This document shows positions 16,726 through 23,378 of a stretch of 64,000 nucleotides of DNA, piece after piece (positions within the stretch are counted from its first letter, which is position 1; each line of letters begins with the position of its first letter). The notes under the pieces are model-generated. The model saw only the letters and a list, made by a program, of their open reading frames with translations, searched no databases and was not told the DNA's origin. This DNA is from Kitasatospora sp. NBC_00374 (GTDB lineage Bacteria > Actinomycetota > Actinomycetes > Streptomycetales > Streptomycetaceae): the NCBI RefSeq assembly GCF_041434935.1, contig NZ_CP107964.1, positions 5,005,001-5,069,000 of the forward strand, read 5' to 3'. Position numbers and translations under genes: made by a program.

Positions 16726-17418
16726 ATGTCCGCAGCCGACCTGACCCCGCAGCCGGGTGTCGTCACCGTCTTCTCCGACATCTGGTGTTCGTTCGCGCAC
16801 ATCGCCGTGCACCGCTTGCACACCGCCCGCACCCGGCTCGGGCTGGACGGCAAGGTCTGGTTCGACCACCGGGCCTTCCCGTTGGAGCTGCTCAACAACG
16901 CGCCCAGCCCGCGCCCGGGCACCGACAGCGAGGTGGCCCGGAACGCGAGCCTGGAGCCCGGGGCCGGCTGGCAGCTCTGGCAGGCCAAGGACTGGCTGTA
17001 CCCGTCGACCACGCTGCCGGCCCTGGAGGCGGTGCAGGCCGCCAAGGCGCAGAGCTTCCGGGCCGCCGAGCAGCTGGACCTGGCGCTGCGCAGGGCGTTC
17101 TGGGCGGAGTCCCGCTGTATCAGCAACCGCAAGGTGATCCTGGAGGCCGCCCGGTCCGCCGAGGTGGTCGACGTCGACGAGCTGGAGGCGGCCCTGAACG
17201 ACGGCCGCGCCCGCAGCGAGCTCTCCGCGCAGGCCGCTGTCTCCGCGACGGACCGGGTCAACTGCAGTCCGCACCTGTTCCTGCCGGACGGCACGGACCA
17301 CGCCAACCCGGGCATCAAGGTCCGCTGGGAGGGCGGCTACGGCATCGGCTGGCCGGTGATCGAGAGCGACGACCCGAAGGCCTTCGACGACCTGCTCCAG
17401 CGGGCCGCCGCGGCCTGA
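16726..17418 (+). CDS. DsbA-family thioredoxin-fold protein
   Basis: ATG 16726 preceded by AGGAG; 230 residues, no signal peptide, so cytoplasmic. The N-terminal strand-helix VVTVFSDIWCSFAHIAVHRL places CSFA where DsbA/FrnE proteins have CPWC; only the first Cys remains. A conserved C-terminal segment reads SPHLFLPDGTDHANPGI. This suits the FrnE or 2-hydroxychromene-2-carboxylate-isomerase-like branch, whose members act as oxidoreductases or GSH/mycothiol-dependent isomerases. Substrate unknown. A strong terminator hairpin follows. Confidence 0.8.
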   Translation: MSAADLTPQPGVVTVFSDIWCSFAHIAVHRLHTARTRLGLDGKVWFDHRAFPLELLNNAPSPRPGTDSEVARNASLEPGAGWQLWQAKDWLYPSTTLPALEAVQAAKAQSFRAAEQLDLALRRAFWAESRCISNRKVILEAARSAEVVDVDELEAALNDGRARSELSAQAAVSATDRVNCSPHLFLPDGTDHANPGIKVRWEGGYGIGWPVIESDDPKAFDDLLQRAAAA

Positions 17419-17486
17419 TTCCTCGCCGTCCGATGCGCCGCGGCAAGGTTCGCGGCCGTCGGAACGTATTTTCATAGCGCATCTCG

Positions 17487-17519
17487 AATAGGCATCCCGG
17501 GGTCTCCGGGGTGCCTATT
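17487..17519. terminator. Hairpin terminator upstream of the biosynthetic operon
   Basis: A 14-bp stem (AATAGGCATCCCGG / CCGGGGTGCCTATT, one G-T pair) with a short loop and A/T at both ends works in either direction. It separates the DsbA-like gene from the following operon. Confidence 0.75.
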
Positions 17520-17618
17520 CGTGCTGCCCGGAAAGTCTCATCACGAACCAATCTCGGGCGCTGAATGTAAATTCAAAGTTATCGTTCTGTTACCCCTGGG
17601 CGCGGCGATGCTCCTCTA

Positions 17619-17671
17619 GGGTGATGAACGAAGATTCGAAGGTCGTTCCCGTGATCGAATCTTCATCACCC
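17619..17671 (+). promoter_or_regulatory. Long inverted repeat in operon leader
   Basis: The right arm TCGAATCTTCATCACCC (17655-17671) is the exact complement of the left arm GGGTGATGAA...GATTCGA (17619-17639) except for a 4-nt CGAA insertion. The loop is 15 nt. It sits 33 bp before the start codon in a relatively A/T-rich stretch (17540-17700). It may be a repressor operator or a leader-RNA switch; there is no poly-U, so a simple terminator is less likely. Confidence 0.55.
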
Positions 17672-17703
17672 GTATTTCGATCAGCAGCAAGGGGGATATT
17701 GCT

Positions 17704-18885
17704 ATGTCGAGCACGAGCACCTCCGACGTCAGCTCCTTCGTGGACCTGACTCAGCACGAGATCGAAGCACTCAAGACCAGGTTCAACCTGGCCGACGCGC
17801 ACACGCACCAGCGTCAGTCGGCGAGCCAGGACAAGATCGTGGGCCGGCTGCCGGAGCTCTGGTACGAGTCCGAGCAGAACCAGCAGTCCTACTTCGAGGC
17901 GCAGTTCATCGACGCCTTCTTCCGACTGCACCGCCAGCCCACCGCCCGCACGATGGGCCGGACCCTGCTCTCGTACTCGGCGAGTGTGGCCACCATGGTC
18001 GCCGCGATGTATCTGAAGCGGCGTGAGATGACGGTCTCGCTCATCGAGCCCTGCTTCGACAACCTCACCGACCTGCTGCGCAACATGCAGGTGCCGTTGA
18101 AGCCGCTCCCGGAGCAGACGCTGGCCGAGACGGCCGGCATCTACGACGGGCTGGTCGCCAACGTCGAGACGGACGCCATCTACCTGGTCGACCCGAACAA
18201 CCCGACCGGGTTCACCCTGCTCGCCCAGGGGCTGGACGGCTTCCGCGAGGTCATCCGCTACTGCGTCGACCACGACAAGCTGCTGATGATCGACTTCTGC
18301 TTCGCCTCCTTCGCCCTGTGTGATCCGGAGATCGGGCGGGTGGACGTCTACCAGCTGTTGGAGGAGTCCGGCGTCACCTACATGGTGATCGAGGACACCG
18401 GCAAGACCTGGCCGATCCAGGACGCCAAGTGCGCGATGATCACGGCCAGCCGGAACATCCACGAGGACGTCTACAACCTGCACACCAGCGTCCTGCTGAA
18501 CGTCTCCCCGTTCGTCCTCAACATGGTGACCCAGTACATCGAGGACTCCATCGAGGACGGCTTCGAGTCCGTCCGCGAGATCATCACCCAGAACCGCCGG
18601 GCCGCCGAGTGGGCGCTGGACGGCGCGGTGCTGGAGTACCAGACGCCGGTGGTCAACACCAGCGTCGCCTGGTTCCGGATCAAGCCCGAGCACCTGACCG
18701 CCTCGGCGCTCCAGGCCGAGCTGTACGACTCCGAGGTGTACGTGCTGCCCGGCACCTTCTTCTACTGGAACGAGCCGAGCCGCGGGGAGCGTTACGTGCG
18801 CCTCGCGCTGGCCCGTGAGCCCAAGGTCTTCGCCTCGGCGATGGAGCGGCTCCGCGAGGTGCTGAAGCGCCATGAGCAGCTCTGA
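17704..18885 (+). CDS. PLP-dependent aminotransferase, fold type I (first gene of operon)
   Basis: ATG 17704 with AAGGGGG 10 bp upstream; 393 residues. Class I/II aminotransferase signs are VDPNNPTGF (the NPTG motif, about residue 162), LMIDFCFASF (Asp that contacts the PLP ring nitrogen), VIEDTGKTWPIQDAKCAM (probable PLP lysine, about residue 240) and YVRLALAREP (the substrate carboxylate Arg near the C-terminus). It should move an amino group between an amino acid and a 2-oxo acid; a beta- or gamma-eliminating or decarboxylating PLP enzyme is also possible. It heads a six-gene run in which every later gene overlaps the one before. Its own 3' end overlaps the next start by 14 bp. Confidence 0.85.
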   Translation: MSSTSTSDVSSFVDLTQHEIEALKTRFNLADAHTHQRQSASQDKIVGRLPELWYESEQNQQSYFEAQFIDAFFRLHRQPTARTMGRTLLSYSASVATMVAAMYLKRREMTVSLIEPCFDNLTDLLRNMQVPLKPLPEQTLAETAGIYDGLVANVETDAIYLVDPNNPTGFTLLAQGLDGFREVIRYCVDHDKLLMIDFCFASFALCDPEIGRVDVYQLLEESGVTYMVIEDTGKTWPIQDAKCAMITASRNIHEDVYNLHTSVLLNVSPFVLNMVTQYIEDSIEDGFESVREIITQNRRAAEWALDGAVLEYQTPVVNTSVAWFRIKPEHLTASALQAELYDSEVYVLPGTFFYWNEPSRGERYVRLALAREPKVFASAMERLREVLKRHEQL

Positions 18886-19381
18886 GACCTTCATCGACGG
18901 CACCGCCTTCATGGCGATGCACAGCAGCGACGAGACGGTGCGACGGAGCTTCAAGGAGTTCTTCGTCAGCCGGCTCAGCGGTCGGGTGATCCTGAACCTG
19001 GAACAGGTCGGCTGGTGCGACAACCTGGTCTGGCAGTACTCCCGGCAGGTCCAGGACGCCTACTACCCGTTCATGGACAACCTCCACACCGACATGCGGA
19101 TCGACCGGATCGGCTACTCGGACGGCGACCTCGCGGCCGCGGCCGGCACGCCCGAGCTGGCCGGACTCCCGCTCACCCAGCGGCTGCTGCTCGGCCAGGT
19201 GGTCAACCGGGGCGGCACGCTGGTCACGGCGGACCCGGCCCTGCGGGCCCGGCCCGGGCTGCCGGTCGCCGCGGTGCCCCTGCCGGCCCGGGAGCCCGTC
19301 TTCCCCGGCCTGCTGGAACCGCTCTACCAGGACTCGCTCGCCCTGCGGGTGCCGCCCTCCGGCTCTGAGGAGAAGTCATGA
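18872..19381 (+). CDS. PIN-like protein of unknown function (DUF6190-like)
   Basis: 169 residues, ATG 18872 inside the end of the aminotransferase gene. It starts like a PIN domain: FIDGTAFMAMHSSDE, with an acidic residue in the first strand, then ILNLEQVGWCD and, near residue 120, TLVTADPALR. The third PIN acid, usually in a D-x-x-x-A-A helix, is replaced by LTQRLLLGQVV, so nuclease activity is doubtful. I believe the family is catalogued as DUF6190; this is from memory. Its place between a transaminase and an aldolase, with overlaps on both sides, suggests a dedicated pathway or accessory role rather than a toxin-antitoxin toxin. No antitoxin gene is present. Confidence 0.6.
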   Translation: MSSSETFIDGTAFMAMHSSDETVRRSFKEFFVSRLSGRVILNLEQVGWCDNLVWQYSRQVQDAYYPFMDNLHTDMRIDRIGYSDGDLAAAAGTPELAGLPLTQRLLLGQVVNRGGTLVTADPALRARPGLPVAAVPLPAREPVFPGLLEPLYQDSLALRVPPSGSEEKS

Positions 19382-20163
19382 CGTACTCCGGAACGATCGC
19401 TCCGCTGGTCACCCCGGTGGATGCCGACGGCCGGGTCCACGAGGCGAGCGTGGCCCGACTGATCGGGTCCGTCCGGGCCGAGGTCACCGGTCTGATGCCG
19501 GCGCTGAGCTCCGGCGAGGGCTGGAAGCTGAGCGAGGCGCAGTGGCGGGACATGATCACGTACACGGTCCGGTACGCGGACGGGCTGCCGGTGCTGGCCG
19601 GCATCCATCTGCCGGACACCGAGGCCGTGATCGAACGGGCGAGAGTCGCCCTCGACCTGGGGGCCGCGACCGCGGTGGTGACGACCCCGTTCCGGTCGGA
19701 CATCTCCCAGGACGAGATCTACCAGCACTACCGGCGGATCCGTGAGGCGGTGCCGATCCCGCTCTTCCTCTACAACGAGGAGGCGGTCTCCGGCAACAAG
19801 ATCGAGCTGGAGACCCTGCTGCGGATCTGCGAACTCCCGGGCATCGTCGGCATCAAGGAGTCCAGCGGCTCCGCCGAGTACACCCGGCGGGCCGCGGCCG
19901 GGCTCACCATCCCGGTCTTCGAGGGCTGGGAGAACCTGCTCTCCGACGTCCCCGGCGTCGCGGGCATGATCGGCCCGCTGGCCAACCTGGACCCGGCGCT
20001 GTGCAACGCCGTCCTGGTGGACCCGGCGCCCGAGGTGCAGAAGCGGGTCGACGAGGCCTGCGAGCGGTACGGCATCTTCCGCGACGACTGGTACCGCTAC
20101 GTCAAGCAGGAGCTGCACCGCCGCGAGGTCATCGCCTTCCCGGACGTGGTGGCCGAGCGGTGA
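19378..20163 (+). CDS. Dihydrodipicolinate synthase/N-acetylneuraminate lyase family aldolase
   Basis: ATG 19378 overlaps the previous stop by 4 bp (ATGA). The 261-residue TIM-barrel protein is about 30 residues shorter than DapA. It keeps the Schiff-base lysine (IVGIKESSG, about residue 158) and the proton-relay tyrosine (LFLYNEEAV, about residue 132). The GTTGE pyruvate-binding loop is altered to SSGEGWKLSEAQW. Family members condense pyruvate with an aldehyde or cleave such aldols. The changed loop and the neighbouring genes argue against lysine biosynthesis; a 4-hydroxy-2-oxo acid is the expected kind of product or substrate, and it could then be transaminated by the operon's first enzyme. 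Confidence 0.85.
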   Translation: MTYSGTIAPLVTPVDADGRVHEASVARLIGSVRAEVTGLMPALSSGEGWKLSEAQWRDMITYTVRYADGLPVLAGIHLPDTEAVIERARVALDLGAATAVVTTPFRSDISQDEIYQHYRRIREAVPIPLFLYNEEAVSGNKIELETLLRICELPGIVGIKESSGSAEYTRRAAAGLTIPVFEGWENLLSDVPGVAGMIGPLANLDPALCNAVLVDPAPEVQKRVDEACERYGIFRDDWYRYVKQELHRREVIAFPDVVAER

Positions 20164-21023
20164 GCGCGACCCTGGAGACCGAGGCGCAGGCCCGACTCCG
20201 GGACCAGCGCAGGCTGTTCCGGCTCAACCGCCGGCTGCCGACCGCCGAGGAGTACGGCTGGATGCGGGCCACCGAGGAGGCCTGGATCGGTCGGCTGGCC
20301 GAGGAACACGCGGCGGCGGCGCCGCGGTTCGAGTCCGTCGCGGCGCTGATAAAGGCGCTCGGCGCACTGCACGCGGCCGAGCAGGCGGACATCCCGCCCA
20401 GCCAGGACTACCTGGCGCTGACCGCCGACCTGGACGAGTTCAAGGCCGTGGTCGCGCAGTTCGCGGTCGACGGGCTGATCGAGTCGCAGCCGCTGCTGCC
20501 GGTGGTGCCCCGGCTGCCGTACCGCTCGGGCATGGCCGTCTTCCGGGTGCTGATCGACGAACTCGGCTGCGGCAACGAGGAGCAGGCGCACTCCCAGCTC
20601 TACCGGGACCTGCTCACCGAGCTCGGGATGTCCGTGGAGCTGGAGGACTACATCGACGGGACCGGTGCCGCCGGCCTCGCCTACGTCAACCTCTTCCACT
20701 GGCTGGCCGCCCGGGCCGAGTCGCCGGAGTACTTCCTCGGCGCCTACGCCTACTTCGAGGCCAGCGTGCTGTACGGCTTCCAGGGTTTCGCCCAGGCGGC
20801 CAAGCGGCTCGGCATCACCCACCACCAGTACTTCACCGAGCACCTCTACATCGACCAGTACCACAGCCGCCAGATGCGCTCCGCGATCCGCGCCTACGAC
20901 GAGGAGCTCGGGGCGGACCTGGCCAAGGTGTGGGCGGGGGTCACGCTGACCAGTGCCGTGGTCGGCGAGGCCAACGACGCGGCGGTCGCGTACGCCCGGG
21001 CCCGGGCGGGGGCGGCGTCATGA
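20160..21023 (+). CDS. Haem-oxygenase-like di-iron oxidase/oxygenase (HDO)
   Basis: GTG 20160 overlaps the aldolase stop by 4 bp (GTGA); 287 residues. The all-helical protein carries the HDO ligand pattern: an E-x-x-H pair in GNEEQAHSQLYRD (about residues 140-145), a central YFEAS Glu (about 200), and EHLYIDQYHSRQM (about 223-235) supplying the D-x-x-H type ligands. This is the layout of the iron-containing redox enzyme family (UndA, BesC, SznF, PolF, FlcE, CADD). Those enzymes use Fe2 and O2 for C-C cleavage, desaturation, ring formation or N-oxygenation of amino-acid-like substrates. It is probably the key oxidative step of the operon. The reaction cannot be predicted from sequence. Confidence 0.85.
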   Translation: MSATLETEAQARLRDQRRLFRLNRRLPTAEEYGWMRATEEAWIGRLAEEHAAAAPRFESVAALIKALGALHAAEQADIPPSQDYLALTADLDEFKAVVAQFAVDGLIESQPLLPVVPRLPYRSGMAVFRVLIDELGCGNEEQAHSQLYRDLLTELGMSVELEDYIDGTGAAGLAYVNLFHWLAARAESPEYFLGAYAYFEASVLYGFQGFAQAAKRLGITHHQYFTEHLYIDQYHSRQMRSAIRAYDEELGADLAKVWAGVTLTSAVVGEANDAAVAYARARAGAAS

Positions 21024-21322
21024 CCGCCGCCACGGGCCCACGGGTGCGGCAGGTGACCGACCAGCTGGTCCTGGTGGAGATCTCCGGCCGCCGGGTGCTG
21101 GTCCAGGCCGCCTGCCCGCACCGCAAGGGCCGGCTGCTGTTCGGACACGTGGACGAGCAGACCCTGCGGATCCGCTGCCCGCTGCACAGCTCGACCTTCG
21201 ACCTCGACTCGGGCCGGCGCACCGCCGGGCCGGCCTGCGACCCGCTCCGGGTGGTCGCGGTGGTCGCGGACGGCTCGGACGGCAGCCGCGAGGCCGCCGC
21301 CCTGGCCGACGGGGCGAGGTGA
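21020..21322 (+). CDS. Small Rieske [2Fe-2S] ferredoxin
   Basis: ATG 21020 overlaps the HDO stop by 4 bp. Only 100 residues: a stand-alone Rieske domain with both ligand pairs, CPH (about residue 32) and CPLH (about 53), 18 residues apart, followed by SSTFDL. Such mini-Rieske proteins deliver single electrons to oxygenases. The coupled position suggests it reduces the HDO di-iron centre. No ferredoxin reductase gene is in the operon, so a general cellular reductase is expected. Confidence 0.9.
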   Translation: MTAATGPRVRQVTDQLVLVEISGRRVLVQAACPHRKGRLLFGHVDEQTLRIRCPLHSSTFDLDSGRRTAGPACDPLRVVAVVADGSDGSREAAALADGAR

Positions 21323-22857
21323 CGGCGGACCGCCGTGAACTGTCCGACCTGGGGGCCGCCGCCCGCGGCCCCCAGGTCGAGCAGCACGGCATCGACCCCA
21401 TACCCGAGTCCGAACGGACCTCCGGACCCGGCGAGTTCGGCTGGATCTGGTCCTCCGCCCAGTTCTGCTTCGGCACCGTCGTGCTCGGCGCGCTGCCGGT
21501 CAGCTACGGCCTGGGCTGGTGGGCGGCGTGCACCGCGATCCTGGCCGGTGTCGCGGTCGGCACCCTGATGGTCCTGCCGCTGGTCCGCTTCGGCCTGCGG
21601 ACCGGTCTCAACGACCCGATGGCCAGCGGCGCGCACTTCGGCGTCCGCGGCCGGGCCCTGGGCAACGTGATCACCATCGCGGTGGCGATCGGCTTCTTCG
21701 CCATCTCGGTGTGGACCGGCGGCACGGCCGTGATGGTCGCCGCGCACGAGATCATCGGCACCCCGGTCGGCCGCGGCCCGCTGGCCCTGGCCATGCCGGC
21801 CGCCGCGGTGGCGGTGGTGCTGGTCGCGGCGCTCGGGCACAACGCCCTGGTCCGCACCTACAAGGCCACCGCCGTCCTGGGCGGCCTGATGCTGCTCTTC
21901 CTGGTCGTCGTCCTGGCGCCCGGGTTCGAACCCGGCTACGGCGGCGGCGAGCTCGCCCTCGGCAGCCCGGGTGCCACCTGGCTGCTGGCCGCCACCGCCT
22001 CGGCGGCGGCGCCGCTCTCGTACGCCACCTTCCAGGGCGACTACAGCCGCTACATGTCCGGTCGCCGCGGCGACCGGCCGGTGCTGCTGTGGGCGGGGGC
22101 AAGCATGTTCCTCACCTGCATCGCCGCCCTGCTGGTCGGCGCGTACGTGACGACCTTCTTCCCCACCGACCCGCTCTGGCTGCAGGGCCTGACCGACGCC
22201 GTGCCGGGCTGGAGCGTCCCGGTGATCGTGGTGTTCGGCCTGGTCGGCACCCTCCCGCAGGGCGGCCTGTGCCTGTACGCGGCCGGGCTCTCGGTCAACT
22301 CGCTGTTCTGGCGCACCTCGCGGGCCACCGCCACCCTCGCGGTCGCGGTGCCCTCGATCCTGGCGCTCTACCTCGGTGCGGTGGTGTACGACGCGATGGA
22401 CTCGATGTCCGCGTTCGTCTCGCTGCTGCTCACCGCGGTGGCGCCCTGGGCGGCCGTCCTGACCGTCGGCTACCTGTTCCACCGCGGCCGGTACCACCCG
22501 GCCGAACTCGCCCCGGCCGTCGCACCGGCGGGCCGCTACTGGTACACCCGCGGGCTCAACCCACGGGCGGTGGCGGCCTTCCTCACCGGCGCGGTGCTGG
22601 GCGTGCTCTGGGTCAACAACCCGCTGTACGTCGGCCCGCTGGCCGAGCTGACGGCGGGCGTCGACCTCAGCCTGCCGGTCTCGTTCGGCGCCGCGGCACT
22701 CGTCCACACGGCGCTGTGCCTGCTGTGGCCGGAGCCGGCCGGGGCGGCCGGCGCCCGGTTCGTGCCCGAGGCGGTGCTCAGCCCTGCGGAGCCGCCGCCA
22801 CCGGCGCGACCGGAGCCGGCACCGACTCCCGGCGCTGGGCCGGTACGACCTCGCTGA
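21319..22857 (+). CDS. NCS1-family permease (cytosine/purine/allantoin type)
   Basis: GTG 21319 overlaps the Rieske stop by 4 bp. The 512-residue protein has about twelve membrane segments; family landmarks are PESERTSGPGEFGWIWSSAQFCFGTVVLGALP and the FQGDYSRYM motif (about residue 240). NCS1 carriers are H+ or Na+ symporters for nucleobases, hydantoins, allantoin, pyridoxine or thiamine. As the last gene of a biosynthetic operon it may import a precursor or move the product. Its last 80 bp overlap the convergent SDR-like gene. Confidence 0.88.
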   Translation: MTADRRELSDLGAAARGPQVEQHGIDPIPESERTSGPGEFGWIWSSAQFCFGTVVLGALPVSYGLGWWAACTAILAGVAVGTLMVLPLVRFGLRTGLNDPMASGAHFGVRGRALGNVITIAVAIGFFAISVWTGGTAVMVAAHEIIGTPVGRGPLALAMPAAAVAVVLVAALGHNALVRTYKATAVLGGLMLLFLVVVLAPGFEPGYGGGELALGSPGATWLLAATASAAAPLSYATFQGDYSRYMSGRRGDRPVLLWAGASMFLTCIAALLVGAYVTTFFPTDPLWLQGLTDAVPGWSVPVIVVFGLVGTLPQGGLCLYAAGLSVNSLFWRTSRATATLAVAVPSILALYLGAVVYDAMDSMSAFVSLLLTAVAPWAAVLTVGYLFHRGRYHPAELAPAVAPAGRYWYTRGLNPRAVAAFLTGAVLGVLWVNNPLYVGPLAELTAGVDLSLPVSFGAAALVHTALCLLWPEPAGAAGARFVPEAVLSPAEPPPPARPEPAPTPGAGPVRPR

Positions 22858-23218
22858 TCGCCTCGCCGACCAGCGCCAGCAGTTCGGCCAGCGGGTCGAG
22901 GTGGTCGGGCAGGTCGGCGAGCGCCACGATCCGCTCGCCGTCCGGTCCGGCCACCGCGAACAGGTCGATCGGGCCGAGGTGCTTGCGGGCGGTCTCCACC
23001 AGCGCGGCGACGTCGCTGGGCTGGTGGACGTCCGCGCTCACCCCGACCACCGGGCAGCCGGGCCGGTCCAGCTCGGTGGCCAGGTCCTCGGCCACCCCCG
23101 GGTGGAGATCCGCGATCAGGAGACCGGCCGCGCCCGCGGCGGCGAAACGGCGCGCGAGGTCGGCCCCCGACCCGCCGCCGAGCACCGCGATGACCACCAC
23201 TGCCCCGGTTACTCGCAT
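22778..23218 (-). CDS. Truncated SDR-like Rossmann protein
   Basis: ATG 23218 preceded by GAAGGAGGAG (best start; the frame extends further upstream without a better site). The 146-residue protein opens VVVIAVLGGGSGADLARRFAAAGAAGLLIADL, a short-chain dehydrogenase dinucleotide motif, and continues to LGPIDLFAVAGPDG. It stops before the catalytic Ser and YxxxK, replaced by a Pro/Ala tail. It is either a degraded SDR or a nucleotide-binding protein without SDR catalysis. It is transcribed against the operon, overlaps the permease 3' end by 80 bp, and its start region faces the P450 gene. Confidence 0.6.
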   Translation of the reverse strand: MRVTGAVVVIAVLGGGSGADLARRFAAAGAAGLLIADLHPGVAEDLATELDRPGCPVVGVSADVHQPSDVAALVETARKHLGPIDLFAVAGPDGERIVALADLPDHLDPLAELLALVGEAISEVVPAQRRESVPAPVAPVAAAPQG

Positions 23219-23378
23219 GGCCTGCTCCTCCTTCAGAGCGAAACCCCGTGGACCGCACCGCACAGCGGCCCACACACGGTTGTCGGAGGATCGTAGGCAC
23301 GCAGCGACCCTCCGCAACAGGGATTACCCCTCAGGTGACCAGACTCACGCCCGCGCAGGCAAAGGTTACGGTCATGAC

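Noticed and set aside
18872..20163. PIN-like gene as toxin of a toxin-antitoxin pair
   Set aside because: There is no antitoxin-like gene beside it and it is overlapped by biosynthetic genes on both sides.
19378..20163. DHDPS-like gene as dapA (lysine biosynthesis)
   Set aside because: It is shorter than DapA, has an altered pyruvate-binding loop, and lies with oxidase, Rieske and permease genes rather than with dapB.
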